Origin: Proteles cristata cristata
Lineage: Eukaryota > Chordata > Mammalia > Carnivora > Hyaenidae
Direction of reading: 5' to 3'
Assembly: GCA_017311185.1 (NCBI GenBank)
Contig: JAESUZ010003900.1
Span: 1,116,001 to 1,180,000, forward strand
DNA length: 64,000 bases
Shown: positions 1 to 12,756 of the stretch, piece by piece
How positions within the stretch are numbered: position 1 is the first letter of the stretch
Layout: the number at the start of each line of letters is the position of its first letter
The notes under the pieces: generated by a model
Databases searched by the model: none
The model's input: the letters and a program-made list of their open reading frames with translations, nothing else
Told to the model about the DNA's origin: nothing
Position numbers and translations under genes: made by a program

Positions 1-1286
1 AATTATAAGTTCTATAAATCCTACAAAAGTGTGAAAGTGTTCAGAGATCAATAAGTGCTATGCCCCCTAAACTCTATCACTTTCTTCTCAGGCTATCTCT
101 TCATCAGATGTCTGCCTCTATCTACTAACAAAAGATTACAGCATTCCGTTTTTAAATAACAAATGAACTCTAATAGAGATATTTTGATATACCGTGCCTC
201 ACAATGACCTTATTGGCTCGTTGGTTGCTTGTTGCTTATTTTTAAAATAGTGAATAAGGCTCAAATTTCAAAGTAAATTATGAATTAAATCAATGCAAAA
301 AGGAAAGGGCTGGCAACAAGACACCACGTCCACCTGCTTTAACCAATGTATCATTGTAAATTTTCAGCGGTTTCCCATGCTGATTAGATGATTGGATAAG
401 CCCTTCAAAGTTCAGAGACGTTTCCTCCTCCCTGTGCTTTTGAGAATATATTTGAAAACTTCAAATATTACCCCAAAAAAATCATCACATGATTGATGAG
501 GCCAAAATCCTTAGATTTGGAAAAGGAGGTCCATGTTATTGCAAAGTGAATAAAAAATATTTTCCATCTTTTTTCCATATGTACTGTGACAAAAGCATAG
601 AGGAAAGAGAATGAAAGGCTCTTCATTGTTAAATGGCTCAGATTATCAGGGAAGTAAGTCATCTCCTAACCTTGTTCTCCCACTGGTGCGCTTCCTTCCG
701 CCAACAGGAATCAACAGTCAATCTAATTCATGTTGTTGACACATAGGCCAACCCTGGGCTTAGCTGTTCAAGAGGAGGATTGTGCAGCCAAGGGAAGATG
801 AAGCAAACTTTAGAAAAGAAAGGATGTTGAATGAAAACCCTAAGCATACCTAAAGCCTAAACTCACTGACTTGGTCACAAAATGACCTTAAGGGAAAAAG
901 GGAAATTTATTGGATGCATCCGGGGCTATCTCCTGAAATCCAAGGTCAAAATATGCAGCTGGGCCTTTGAGAGACCAGGACCAAGAACAGGAAAGCCGGA
1001 AGGAGCCAACACAGCTGTTACTTCCAACGTTTCTGTTTTCTTAGGGAAGCAAGGTCTGAGATGTCTCTTTCTCTCTGCAAATTGGCTCCATTCTTCAATC
1101 CTGACATGGACCTGCTTCCTAACCCTGCTTACAAATTAACCATCTGACTAATGCCATCATACAATCTTGGAGGGAGACTCTGATTAGAGGAGAAAAACTT
1201 CCAGATTAGCTCCCTTAGTCCAAAGAGTGTTGGCCATTGGAGTTATAAAAGCTGTGCATGATGAGGGTCATGGCAATAGTCTGCAT
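1..1286. other. Unrecognised non-coding sequence
   Basis: I recognise no interspersed repeat or gene here. The only open frames are short (64 and 85 codons) and show no domain or signal. The sequence is AT-rich and single-copy in appearance. Confidence 0.5.
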
Positions 1287-1514
1287 CAGGAGTTTGCAAT
1301 TTTTTTTTTTCTGGGAAGGGCCATAGAGTAAATATTTTAGGCTTTGGGAACCAAGTGTTCTTTGTCAAAACTATTCAACTCTGATATTATAGCACAAAAG
1401 CAGCCACAGACAATGCATCAATGACTAAGTGTGGCTGTGTTCTGATAAAACTTTATTTACAAAAATAGGTTTTGCGCCAGACTCGTTTCACAGACTATAA
1501 TTTGCTGACCCCTG
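1287..1514 (+). mobile_element. Non-autonomous hAT (Charlie-type) DNA transposon
   Basis: The body matches the mammalian MITE with 'gggccatagagtaaatattt' near one end and 'aaaactttatttacaaaaat' near the other. The termini are imperfect inverted repeats: caggagtttgcaa at the left and tttgctgacccctg at the right. The flanks are 8-bp near-duplicates, gtctgcat (1279-1286) and gtctacag (1515-1522), matching at 6 of 8 bases, as expected for a hAT insertion. It has no coding capacity and is long immobile. A T run near 1300-1310 interrupts the left end. I am not certain of the family name. Confidence 0.8.
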
Positions 1515-2523
1515 GTCTACAGCTACAGTATAATCAGGAAAGATTATTTTTTTTTTTTTAAGAAAGGGCCAGGGCAGGTTGGCAAGGGGAATCATCCCTA
1601 ATATTCACACCCAGCACTGAGCATTGGAAGCAGAGCGGTATAATAGATGGAAGAACCAAGTTATAAAGCATCAGCATCATATTCAAAAAAAGGGTTTTCA
1701 TTCTAGCAATAAGATCTCCACGCTGAGAACATGCCCATATCTCTTCAGAATCATTAAAAGTAGAGATTGCTCAGAAGGAAAGTGGCTATTTCAGTAGAAT
1801 GGGAGTACAGAGAACCATAGTATTGCAGAAGGGGCAGGTTTTCAGAAATATATGCTTGACAAACTCCTATCTAGCTCCAGCATATCTACCTGTGCTGAGA
1901 GTTGTATATTATAGGGAAAGTGGTAGATAAATTCACAGGATGAAGTTAGAAAACAATGCAGTAAGCAATTTTAAAGTCCTATTTTGAGTTAGGGAGGAAA
2001 GGATGATATAAATATTACTTGAAGTAGTATGCTGAAATGATATTACGTCCATTTCGGCAAACCAGAAGCTCAATGTCTAATAGCACTGAAACCAGGTGTG
2101 AAAAGTATGAAAGGGAGACAGGACCCCACTGGAGCAGCCACCCCAACTGCACTGGGAAAACTAAAGGCAAGAGATAAAAGACATGTTTGTTCAATACTTT
2201 CCATAAGCAATCAGTGTGACCCAAGGGGCTCTGTGGAAACGGATATGCTTTCTTTAGCACTTTGCAGCCCAGATATGGTCAGAAAGACCCAGCTCTACAA
2301 TTACTGGAGGAGGACAATCAGGGAAGGGTTTCAGTGACCTCTCTCAGCAGCAGTTTTTCTCTGCGCCCTCACTGGCTTCAATCAATTCTCCAGTTTGCAG
2401 TTATCTTCTTGGCAGAACTACTCTTCCCCTCTCTGCCATATTGATGGGCTGGAAAAGAGAGGGTGGTAGCAACTACCGAAACAGGTGGAATATTACAAGT
2501 ATTTTTAAAGCATTAAACACTTC
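1515..2523. other. Unrecognised non-coding sequence
   Basis: After the 8-bp target duplicate this stretch has no recognised repeat. Overlapping 60-81 codon frames on both strands near 2015-2444 have no recognisable domain and are treated as chance. Confidence 0.45.
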
Positions 2524-2760
2524 AGGGCGTCTGGGTGGTTCAGTTGGTTAAATGTCTGACTCCGTAAGTGGCTCAGCTCAGGTCATGATCTCATGGTTCT
2601 GGGATCAAGCCCCGCATCAGGTTCTGCACTGATACTGTGGAGCCTGCTTGGGATTTTCTCTTCCTCTCTTTCTGTCCCTCCCCTGCTCATACTCAATTGT
2701 GCACACACTCTCTCTCTCTCTAGCTCTTAGAATAAATAGAAATAAAATATTTAAAATATT
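2524..2760 (+). mobile_element. CAN-SINE (tRNA-derived), diverged copy
   Basis: The copy has the head 'gggcgtctgggtggttcag', a CT-rich body and an A-rich tail (agaaataaaatatttaaaat). Several substitutions, a widened spacer after the A box and no clear TSD indicate an older copy. Confidence 0.9.
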
Positions 2761-2809
2761 AAGTGTTTCCTATTAAAAATAGATGGCTTCCAAATATAGT
2801 TTTACAATC

Positions 2810-3020
2810 TAGAGACAATATTACATAATGGCTAAAAGCAAGCTCAGGTTTTGTGTCTGAGTTACTTATCTTCTCTCAGCCTCATCTTCCTGATCTGGAA
2901 AATGGGAATAAGAGTAATTACTACCTCATAGAAATGTTGTGCCTCTTAAGTGAGATAAAATACATAAAGAGATGAGCTTAGCAAATTTTTACTTATCATG
3001 AATGTTAGTCATTATTATTA
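2810..3020 (+). mobile_element. MIR SINE
   Basis: The order of motifs is that of MIR in sense: 'gagttacttatcttctctca', then 'tcatcttcctgatctggaaa', 'atgggaataa', 'ctacctcata' and a 3' 'ttagtcattattattat'. It is an ancient copy with heavy point divergence. Confidence 0.8.
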
Positions 3021-4658
3021 TACTATCTTACCAACTAGGTGGCTAGAGAGGAGTTAAAGTAATATAAAACTATCGCTGATGTGAGACAATCAGGGCTCAG
3101 AAATGTTGAGGGCATATTATTACTCCTTGAGTTAGTGCTCACAGAACTTCAGAGTCTTGGCTAGTTTGGCCAGAAGGAAAAGGGTAATAACTAGTTTCAT
3201 GTGTCATTGTCTTAAGTGCTCTCCTTTACGTGGCAAGTTTCATTTTACCACAGCATAGGATTCCTTTGGAGCTAAAGAACATTCACTCACTCCTTCATTA
3301 TTTAGAGAATACACCCTCTGTGGGGACATCCTATGTCACACAGTGGAGATGTACAGTCATAGCAGAAACTCTGGCCCTTTCATCCTGGGGGATTCCTGTC
3401 TAGTGCACAGATATGTCCTTGGAGTACCTTGGAGCTCATCTGTTTCCTGGGAAAAGATGTTTACTTTTCCCCCCGAAAGATGAGCCTATGTTTACTTGCT
3501 CAGCTATTTCCAGCAAAGATGTTGCAGGTATATTGCAACATACCACAAATTCAGGGGGGACCAAAAGAAGGTAACTTTATTTTTCTACAAATGAACTTAG
3601 TTTCAATCTTGAGACCTCATTCTAGGTAGTAAAAGGTAATCTTGGTCAGTTTGGAGGGAAATCCCCATCATCTCATGGTTTCCTCCTTTACTCTTTTCCA
3701 TGGACTTTCATCTCCTGCCCCAGAATTCATAGCATTAAGCTATGTGGGCAGAGAGTTGTCTGGTCTCTAGGAGCCATCTCTCCACTCTGACATTCTCTGA
3801 AAGACTGAGCATCACATTGTCTCCCCCGCCTTCGTTATGCCCTTACAGCAACAACTTCATCTGATAGACACCTCACAGTCATCCTTCCCTTGAGACCTCA
3901 TCAAGATCAGTTTGACCCCTCAGCTACTACACCCTTCCCAGATTTACAAGAAATATTGCCTACTCATTCTGAGGCTGTCTCAGGTCTCTCAGTTCATTAC
4001 CCCACTGAAACTCTCTTTCATGGAGATATGACATCATGAAAGTGCAGGAAAATCTGTAAAGCTGCCATGCCCAGGGTTCCCAGACAAGGGAGCACAGGTC
4101 TCTTACTTGCAGATCATCAAATCTCTATGGGAATTCTATTGATCTCGCCAACCCAAAGGAGTAGAGGTAAGGTCTCCTCTCAGAGATCCATGCCAGCAAT
4201 TCCTTGTATTGCTTTCATTTTCTCAGTTTCACTATATTACACGCCCTCTAGAGCTCTTCTCTTTCTCCCCAGATTTTCATCTCTACTCGTACAGGGAAAG
4301 CATGTATCAGAAGTATTTTTTCAGTTCTATTGCTTTAGACAAGGTCCTTTGCTTCTGACACTCTAAATTCAATAATAAATAAACTTAAAAATTTTTTTTA
4401 TCTACTTGGGGAGTTCATGTTGTTATGTCTAGATATCCCAATGACATCGTGATCTAGGGCAAAATACATTTCCAAGAATGAAAGAATACCAAAATCTTAT
4501 TCTGCTACAACGTGAAGAGGCAGAGTCCTCTCAGAGGAAATGGGGTGTGTTTGAAAATATCTGCAGCAACAGGAGCCAGGGCCATATCTTCATGTAAAGT
4601 TAATGAGGAGATATTTCCTCAGCATTTACTCTAGATCTTATGTGCAGTCTGTACCAAC
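3021..4658. other. Mostly unrecognised sequence, weak L2 trace
   Basis: A possible antisense L2 3' trace lies near 3280-3410 (cactcactccttcattattt followed by a 'cctgtctagtg' segment), but it is too eroded to be sure. The rest has no recognised repeat. The 99-codon frame at 4067-4366 has no domain and no splice-site context I can defend. Confidence 0.4.
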
Positions 4659-5112
4659 CGTTATGGGTTGGATTGTGTCTTCCAAAAACGTATGTTGAAG
4701 TCCTTGTCCTGGTACATGCGGATAACCTTGTTTGCAAATAGGGTCTTTGCAGATATAATCAAGTTACGATGAGGCCATTAGGGCAGTCCCTAATCCCAAA
4801 TGACTGTCATCCTTCTAAGAAGAGAATAGACACCAAAACATAGGTACAAAAGGGGGAGAACACCGTGTGATAATGGAAGCAGATTGATGTGCCGAAGCTG
4901 CAATCCAAAAGTCGACAATTGACAGCCACCACCGGAAGCTAGGAAGAAGCAAGGAACAATTCTCCCCTAGAGCACCTAGAGGGAGCAAAACCCTCCTGAC
5001 ACATTGATTTCAGACTTCTAGGCTCCAGAGTCCTAAGGCAATATTTTTTAAATCCTTTTAAACCACCCAGTTTGGGGCACTTCGTTATGGCAGTCCTAAG
5101 AAACTCCTACAG
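4659..5112 (+). mobile_element. Solo LTR of ERVL-MaLR (MLT1-type)
   Basis: The copy runs from 'gttatgggttggattgtgtc' through 'gggtctttgcaga' and 'gacagccaccaccggaagct' to the end motif 'aaaccacccagtttggggca' and 'aaactcctaca'. This is the order of an MLT1 LTR. There is no adjacent internal sequence or second LTR, so it is a solo LTR left by recombination. It has no coding potential. The exact ends and the 5-bp target duplication are eroded. Confidence 0.85.
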
Positions 5113-6604
5113 TGTCACTAAGCTCTACACTTAGGGCGCTCATTTGGAAGGATATAAGGTTAAAGAAATTGGTTCCTACTATCCAAGTTCTCTTGACACT
5201 AGTTTCCAGAAAACTGAAAAAAGCTCTAGAAACCCAGCAAGCCGACATAACGATCTCTCCTTGGGATTACATTGCCTAGACTTCTGTCCTTGAGTCTCAA
5301 GACATCTGAGGAAGACAAGAGAGACAGAGCCAGCTGTAGAATGCAGTTGAGTTGCTTCAGGTCGCTGCAGTTTTGATGCCTGTGAGAAGGTGGGGAGAGT
5401 GTGTCTGTAGTAGCAAGGGAGAGTGTAAAATTCAACATAAAGGGAATGGCCTGAATAAAAAATGTATGACCCAGCACAGACCAAAAAGAGAAAACCGGTT
5501 TAGGAAGCAAATGCTCCAGATGTACTTTAAAGCAGATGCCAGGTAAGGGAGAGACTTCACCCGAGCCCGCCAGATGGAGGCAGCTGTGGGGCATCTGAGC
5601 CCTTTCCGACAGCCTCATTGGCTGAGTCCCACCTTTCTCTGATGGCTCCTTCACTTCTCTCAGATTCACAACCTGTACCTTTGGCTCATCGGATCACACA
5701 GTCCTGAGAAAATGTTCTCATGTTTCCTGAGTCCTACAGAGTAATTTCTACAAGAATTTCAGCTTTATTAATTTTCTCTGAGAGATATACTGCAAAATGA
5801 TGCTTTCTCTTCCCACTGGGAAAAACTACTTGAGAAACTAAATAAATTTCCAAAGCTATTAGTGAATAAAAACTAAAACACAGGAAATTACATGGCTTTA
5901 AGGAATTTTTCATCAGCCTATAACATTCTGATGAATTATCTCCCTCTGCCAAGATATATCTGCCAAGAGAACAGTAACAATTGTGATAGATCCCCAAGGT
6001 CCCTTCTATGGAAGCCCTCCCCTGACGCCTACTTATCAATATTAGATACAGAACCCATGTCTTTTTAAAGCATGTTTCTTTCCCTCTGTTTCATATATAC
6101 TTCAAGAAATGATACAGATATTTTTAATTGCACTTCCATTTAATGGATTGTATTTGGAACATGTTAAACACATAGCATTAATAATGAGAGTACACCTTTC
6201 CAGACTTCATTATGTTGTGCTTTTATGACTTCATAGATGGTCTTTTGGATCCATTACATTCTTGGGACCAGTTCTTTTTCTAAAATGCAGCTATCAAATA
6301 TGGGCAGAGGAAATAAGGAAGATGATCTCAGGGGTAGTTTTCATCTAGCTACTGTAGCTTGATGGGTCACCTCTTCCATTCTACAGAAGAATTATTTGAA
6401 AACCAAAGCTTGTCACCAGGAATTTGAATGCACTCTCTCCAAGATGGTTCCAAATAGACCTTGGCTAATCCTTATTTTCATTCATGTCATTTTATTCATT
6501 AGTACTAAAATAACATCTAAATGTTGGAGAACCTCAAAGCTTAATCCTGGTCCTTTTCTCACTTTTTTTTTTTTCACTTTTTAAGCTCTATATAGCTAGT
6601 CCCA
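5113..6604. other. Unrecognised sequence with a 147-codon open frame
   Basis: No repeat is recognised. The longest non-repeat frame of the window lies here on the minus strand (5669 to 5226), overlapped by a 101-codon frame in another frame and a plus-strand frame. The conceptual protein shows no domain, signal or composition that suggests selection, so I do not call a gene. Confidence 0.4.
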
Positions 6605-7267
6605 TCACTGAAAATATGATCTGCATGCTGATGGATTCCAAATATGTTGCACTATGTCCAACCTCTCCAGGAAGGCCAGATTTTCATACCCCACTCTCTC
6701 ATTTTCATTTGATTGCTGGCTTGCAATTCAACTTTACAGTTCCAAATCAGAAAGCCTGGACCACAGACACTATGCCTACTAAAGCTGTACTTTTTAAATA
6801 TTCTTCATGTCAATAAATGACACCTCCATCCATCCATTTTATCTACAACCCAGATAGTATTCACAAAAAATTCCTGTCAATTATATTTCTAAATATGTCC
6901 TCTTCCATAGTTACTCCCTTTCTCTATGATACTGTCATCTATTACCTGTACTTCTATAACAGCACCTTTTTAACTTATTCTCTATTTTCCATTCATTCAC
7001 CAGAGTAACCTTTTAAAAATTTAAAACACATGGCATTACTAAAATCCTTCAGTTGCTTCCCTTTTTCCTTAAAATAAAATAATAATCTCATATTATGACT
7101 TAAGCCTTACTTGGCCTGGCACCTGCCTATCTCTCTGACAGAACCTCCTTTAACACTTCTATTCTTGATCACAATGAACTTGTTCCTGCCTCAGGACATT
7201 GACACATACAGATTCTTTTACTGAGAATGTCCTTGCTATGTGGTTTATGTGTTTAGTTTTCTTGTTG
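6605..7267 (+). mobile_element. L2 (CR1-clade) LINE, left part, split by L1
   Basis: The segment keeps the L2 reverse-transcriptase region 'tctgcatgctgatggattcc' (the degenerate YADD site) near 6617-6640. Downstream come 'accttttaaaaatttaaaac' and 'ttacttggcctggcacctgc', then 'cctgcctcagga' near 7190. The reading frame is destroyed. The sequence stops at the target site of the antisense L1 and resumes in phase at 14261 ('ggctcatttcatttcatcat'). Confidence 0.75.
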
Positions 7268-7279
7268 TCTTTTGGGTCG
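7268..7279. repeat. Candidate TSD of the L1 (left copy)
   Basis: tcttttgggtcg here and tcttttggtttg at 14249-14260 match at 10 of 12 bases. They bracket the poly-T and the L1 5' end exactly where expected for target-primed reverse transcription. Confidence 0.65.
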
Positions 7280-7446
7280 TTTTTGTTTTATATATAAAAT
7301 GATTTTGATTTATTTATGTTAATTTAAATTCAAGTTAGTTAACATACAGTGTAGTATTGGTTTCAGGAGTAGAATTTAGTGATTCATTGCTTCCATATAA
7401 CACCCAGTGCTCATTGTAACAAGTGCCCTCTTTAATGCCCATAACC

Positions 7447-7646
7447 AGAGGCGCCTGGGTGACTCAGTCTGTTAAGCGTCCAGGTCATGATCTCACGGTT
7501 TATGGGTTCAAGCCCCACATTGGGCTCTGTGCTGAGAGCTAGCTCAGAGTCTGAAGACTGCTTCAGATTCAGTATCTCCCTTTCTCTGACCCTTCCCTGC
7601 TCACGCTCTCTCTCTCTTAGAAATAAATAAAAACATTAAAAACATT
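7447..7646 (+). mobile_element. CAN-SINE inserted in the L1 3' UTR
   Basis: The head is 'gcgcctgggtgactcag', with a shortened spacer before 'caggtcatgatctcacggtt'. The TSD is tttaatgcccat(a/c)acc at 7431-7446 and 7647-7662, matching at 15 of 16 bases. Because the L1 sequence resumes exactly, the SINE is younger than the L1. Confidence 0.95.
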
Positions 7647-7811
7647 TTTAATGCCCATCACCCATTTAGTCCATCCCCCCACATATCACTCCTCCAGTAA
7701 CTGTCAATTTTTTCTCTGGATTTAAGAGTCTTTTATGGTTTGCCTCTCTCTCTGTTTTTATCTTATTTTTGCTTCCCTTCCCTTATGTTCATCTGTCTTT
7801 TTTTTTTTTTT

Positions 7812-10800
7812 TCAAATTCCACATATGAGTGAAAGAGTATGCTGTCTGTCTTTCTCTGACTGACTTATTTCTCTTAGCATGATCCACTCTGGTTCCATCT
7901 ATGTTGTTGCAAATGGCAAGATTTCATTCTTTTTGATCACCGAGTAGTATTTCATTGTATATCTATACCACATCTTCCTTATCCATTCATAAGGTGATGG
8001 ATATTTGGGCTCTTTCCATAATTTGGCGATTATCTGCTGCTATAACCATTGGAGTGCATGTGTCCCACTTCAACATTTATGTATCTTTTGGATGAATACC
8101 TAGTAACGCAATTGCTGGGTCCTAGTGTAGTTCTATTTTTAATGTTTTAAGGAACCTCCTGTTTTCCAGAGTGGCTGCACCAGTTTGCAGTCTCACCAAC
8201 AGTGCAAGAGGGTTCCCCTTTTCTGTATCCTTGCCAACATCTGTTATTTCTTGAGTTGTTAATGTTAGCCATTCTGACAGGTGTAAAGTGGTATCTCATT
8301 GTTCTTTACATTTATATTTCTGTGATGATGAGTGATGCCGAGCATCGTCATGTATCTGTTGGTCATCTGGATGTCTTCTTTGGAGAAGTGTCTATTCATG
8401 TCTTCTGCCCATTTCTTCACTGGATTATTCGTTTTTTGGGTGTTGAGTTTGATACATTCTTTATAGATTTTGGATACTAACCCTTTATCTGATATGTCTT
8501 TTGCAAATATCTTCTCCCATTCTGTCAGTCACCTTTTAGTTTTGTTGATGGCTTCCTTCACTGTGCAGAAGCTTTTTATCTTGATGAGGTCCCAAAAGTT
8601 CATTTTTGTTTTTGTTTCCCGTGTATCCAGAGACATGTCGAGTAAGAAGTTGCTGAAGCCAAGGTCAAAGAGTTCGCTGCCTGTTTTCTCCTGTAGTATT
8701 TTGATTTTGTGTGTGTGTATGTGTCACATTTCGGTCTTTCACCCATTTTAAATTTATTTTTGTGAATGGTGTTAGAAAGTGGTCAGGTTTCAGTCTTCTG
8801 CATGTTGCTGTTCAGGTTTCCCAACACAATTTGCTAAAGAGACTGTCATTTTTTCTATTCGATATTCTTTCTTGCTTTGTCAAAGATTAGTTGGCCATAC
8901 ATTTGTGGGTCAATTTCTAAGTTCTCTATTATGTTTCAGTGATCTATGGTCTGTTTTTGTGCCAGTACCATACTGTCTTGATGGTTACAGCTTTGTATTA
9001 ATATAGCATGAAGTCCAGAAGTGTTAGGCCTCCAGCTTTGGTTTCCTTTTTCAACATTACTTTGGCTATTCAGGATCTTTTCTGGTTCCATACAAATTTT
9101 AGAGTTGTTTGTTCTAGCTCTCTGAATAATGCTGGTGTTAATTTTGAGAGGGATTTCACTGAATGTGTAGATTGTTTTGGGTAGTATAGACATTTTAACA
9201 ATATTTGGTCTTCCAATCCATGAGCATGGAGTGGTTTTCAATTACTTTGTGTCTTCTTCCATTTTTTTTTTCATAAGCTTTCTATAGTTTTCAGGTATAG
9301 ATCTTTTCCCTCTTTGGTTAGGCTTATTCTTAGGTATCTTATTCTTTTTTTAGTGCAATTATAAATGTGACCAATTCTTTACTTTCTCTTTCTGCTGTTT
9401 AATAATTGGTGTATAAAATGCAACTGATTTTGTATCCTGTGACTTTGTTGAATTCACGTAGCAGTTTTTGGTGGAGTCTTTTGGCTTTTCTACATAGAGT
9501 ATCATGTCATCTGTGAAGAGTGAAAGTTTGACTTATTCCTTACCAACTTGTCTGTCTTTTATTTATTTTTGCTGTCTGATTGCTGAGGTGAGGACTTCCT
9601 ATACTATACTGAACAACAGTGGTAAGATGTCAGTTTTTCCCTATTGCTGGCTTTTATGATGTTGAGGTATGTTCCTTCTATCCCTACTTCTTGACGGTTT
9701 TTATCAAGAAAGAATGCTGTATTTTGTCAAATGCTTTTTATGCATCTATTTAGAGGACCATATGGTTCTTATTCTTTTTTTATATTAATGTGGTATATTA
9801 CATTGATTTATTTGCAAATATTGAACCAGCCCTGCAGCCCAGGAATAAATCCTACTTGATCATGGTGAATAATTTTTTAATGTACTATTGAATTCAATTT
9901 ACTAATGTCTTATTGGGAACTTTTGCATCCAGAGTCATCAGGGATACTGGCCTGTAATTCTTGTTTTTAGTGGGGTCTTTGTCTGTTTTTGGAATCAAGA
10001 TAATGCTGGTTTCATAGAATGAGTTTGGAAGCTTTTCTTCCATTTTTATTTTTTGGGACAGTTTGAGAGGAGTAGGTTTTACCTCTTCTTTAAATAGCTG
10101 ATAGAATTCCCCTGGGAGGCCATCTGGCCCAGGACTCTTGTTTGTTGGGAGATATTTGATAAATAATTCAATTTCTTCGCTTATTATGGGTCTGTTCAAA
10201 TTTTCTATTTCCTTCTATTTTGGTTTTGGTTGCTTTTATGTTTCTAGGAATTTGTACACTTCTTCGAGATTGCCTAGTTCTTTGGCATATAATTTTTCAG
10301 TGTTCTTTTATAAGTGTAAGTATTTCTGTGGTGTTGGTTCTGATCTCTCCTCTTTCATTTATGATTTTATCTATTTTGGTCCTTTATCTTTTCTTCCTGA
10401 TGAGTCTGTCCAGGGGTTTATCAACTTTTTAAATTCTTTTACAGAACCAGCTCCTTCTTTCATCGATCTGTTTTACCGGCTTTTATTTGTTTTTGTTTTG
10501 TTTCTCTACTGTTTATTTCTGCTCTAATCTTAATTATTTCTCTTCTTCTGCTGGATTTAGGTGTATTTGCTATTCCTTTTCTAGATCCTTTAAGTGTAAA
10601 GGTAGACTGTGTACTTGGGACCTTTCTTGCTTCTTGAGATAGGCCTGAATTACACTATACTTTCTTCTTAGGACAGCGATTGCTGCATCTCAAAGTGTTT
10701 GAACTGTCGTGTTTTCATTTCCATTGGCTTCTATGTATTTTTTTATTTCTTCTTTAATATCCTGGTTAACCCATACGTTCTTTAGTAAAATGTACTTAGT

Positions 10801-11564
10801 ATTAATAGCTCCATGTGTGAGTGGTCTTTCTAAATTTTTTCTTGTGGTTGACTTCAGGTTTCATAGCATTATGATCTGAAAATATGCATGGTATGATCTC
10901 GATCTTTTTGTACCTGTTGAGAGCTGATTTGTAACCCAGTATGTAATCTATTCTGGAGAATGTTCCATGTGCACTCAAGAGGAATTGGTATTCTCTGTTT
11001 TAGGGTTAAATGTTCTGAATATATCTGTTAAGGCCATCCAGTCCAGTGAGTCATCCAAAGTCACTGTTCCCTTTTTGATTTTTTGCTTAGATGATCTGTC
11101 AATTCCTATAAGTCGGGTGTTAAAGTCCTCTACTATTATTGTACTATTATCAATAAGTTTCCTCATGTTTATGATTAATTGATTTATATATTCGGATACT
11201 TTCAAGTTGGAGACCTAAATATTTACAACTGTTAGATTTTCTCAGTGGATAAACCCTTTAATTATGATACAACGTCCTTTTTCATTTCTTGTTACAGTCT
11301 GTTTTAAAATCTGGTTTGTCTGATACTCTGGCTTTCTTTTAACCTCCGTTAGCATTATAGATGGTTCTCTCTGCCCTCACTTTCAATTGCAGGTGTCTTT
11401 AAGTCTAAAATGAGTCTCCTGTAAGCAGCATATAGATGGATCTTGTTTTTTATCTATTCTGATACCCTAAGTCTTTTGACTGGAGCATTTCACCCACTTA
11501 TATTCAGAGTGATTTTTGAAAGATATGAACTTAGTGCCATTGTGTTACCTGTTTCTGGTGACAT
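7812..11564 (-). pseudogene. L1 ORF2 (endonuclease-reverse transcriptase), degraded
   Basis: ORF2 of L1 supplies the nicking endonuclease and reverse transcriptase for target-primed insertion. The inferred start is the ATG at 11562-11564, soon followed by SKITLNISG, which resembles the ITLNxNG endonuclease start. An endonuclease segment lies at 11205-10975 (IIVEDFNTRL, where the usual motif has GDFNT). The RT has [17 protein letters not shown] near 10140 and NYRPVSLM near 9935. The catalytic motif reads FTDDMILYVE at about 9517-9488, keeping both Asp residues where the common form is FADD. The C-terminal SLICGI and stop fall at 7812-7830. The longest open piece is only about 100 codons, so this is a pseudogene. 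Confidence 0.9.
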
Positions 11565-11649
11565 TTTCTGGTCCTTTATGGTTTTTATTGCTTTGATCTT
11601 CTTTTTTTATTTTATTTTATTCCATTCAAAGAGTCTCCCTTAAAACTTT

Positions 11650-12478
11650 TTACAGGGGTAGTTTAGTGGTCATGAGCTCCTTCAGCTTCTGTTTGGGAAA
11701 CTCTCTCCCTCCTATTCTCAATGACAGCCTTGCTAGATAAAGAATTCTTGGCTACATATTTTTCCCATTCAGCACATTGAATATTTCCTGCCACTTGCTT
11801 CTGGCCTGGGAGGTTTCAGTGGACAGGTCTATTGCTAACCTTATGTGTCTGACATTGTAGGTTAAGGACCTTTTGTCTCCAGTTGCTTTCAGAACTCTCT
11901 TTATCTTTGTATTTTGCGAGTTTCACTATATGTCCTGGTGTTGACTTGTTTTTGTTGATTTTGTGCCTCTTGGACTTAAACACCAGTTTCCTTCCCCAGA
12001 TTAGGGAAGTTCTATGCTGTAATTTGTTCAAATAAATCTTCTTTACTTGATCTCCTGGAACTGCTATGATATGGATATTGTTTTGTTTTATGGTATCACT
12101 TAGTTCTCTAAGTCTCCCCTTGTGATCTAAAAGTTCCCTTTCCTTCTTCTTTTCAACTTCCTTATTTTCCATAATTTTATCTTTTATATCACCTATTCTC
12201 TTCTGCTTCTTCAATCATCATTGTGACTGCATCCAGTCAGTTTTGCATGTCAGTTATAGCATTTTCTTTTATTTCAACCTGACTAGTGTTTAGGTCTTTG
12301 AACTCTGCTGCAGGGGTTTCTTTGGTGTATTCTATGTATTTTAAAGCCCAGCTAGTAGGTGTATGACTGTTGTTCTAAATCCTTGTTTGGATATATTGCT
12401 TATACCTCTTTTGATCAGGTCCCTGGCTGTGATTAATTCTTGACCTTCCTTTTGTGGAGAATTCCTCCATCTTACCAT
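11650..12478 (-). pseudogene. L1 ORF1 (RNA-binding chaperone), degraded
   Basis: ORF1 encodes the trimeric RNA-binding protein of the L1 particle. The inferred start ATG at 12478 gives MVRWRNSPQKEGQELI, which fits a carnivoran L1 ORF1 N-terminus. The middle holds DTIKQNNIHIIAVPGD, matching the conserved 'IKxxNIRIxGxPE' region. The C-terminus reads PRILYLARLSL and then FPKQKLKELMTTKLPL with a stop at 11650-11652. The open segment 12214-11816 is 132 codons; other parts are frameshifted. The total of about 830 nt is somewhat short for a mammalian ORF1. Confidence 0.85.
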
Positions 12479-12756
12479 TTTGTCTGTTTGTTTGTTTTTT
12501 TTGTCTTTTGCATATTTTAAAAGCTCGTTATGTTTCCTGCACCTGAGCTTAATGCTATGTTAAAATAGGTCATACCAATGTCCAGGGCCTGGTGCTTCAG
12601 GAAGGATATCTGGTGTATGCTGTGTGCACTCTGCTATTACATTTCGGCTGCCCTTTCCCACTGGTCAGTCCTCTGCAGAGCTCATCTTTGCTTGCAGTGG
12701 GGAGTGTTTGGATCTTTAGCTAGGTGTGCTTTGATTTGTTTCTTAGAATAAGCCTG

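Noticed and set aside
5226..5669. 147-codon open frame on the minus strand in non-repeat sequence
   Set aside because: Another frame is open over much of the same interval and a third on the opposite strand. There is no recognisable domain, signal peptide or splice context. A frame of this length can occur by chance in 64 kb.
8701..8735. GT-rich stretch as a microsatellite
   Set aside because: It is a short imperfect run within L1 ORF2 and not a distinct feature.
9894..10199. Open frame with NKSPGPDG and NYRPVSLM motifs
   Set aside because: As a separate gene it is rejected. It is a surviving segment of the reverse transcriptase of the dead L1.
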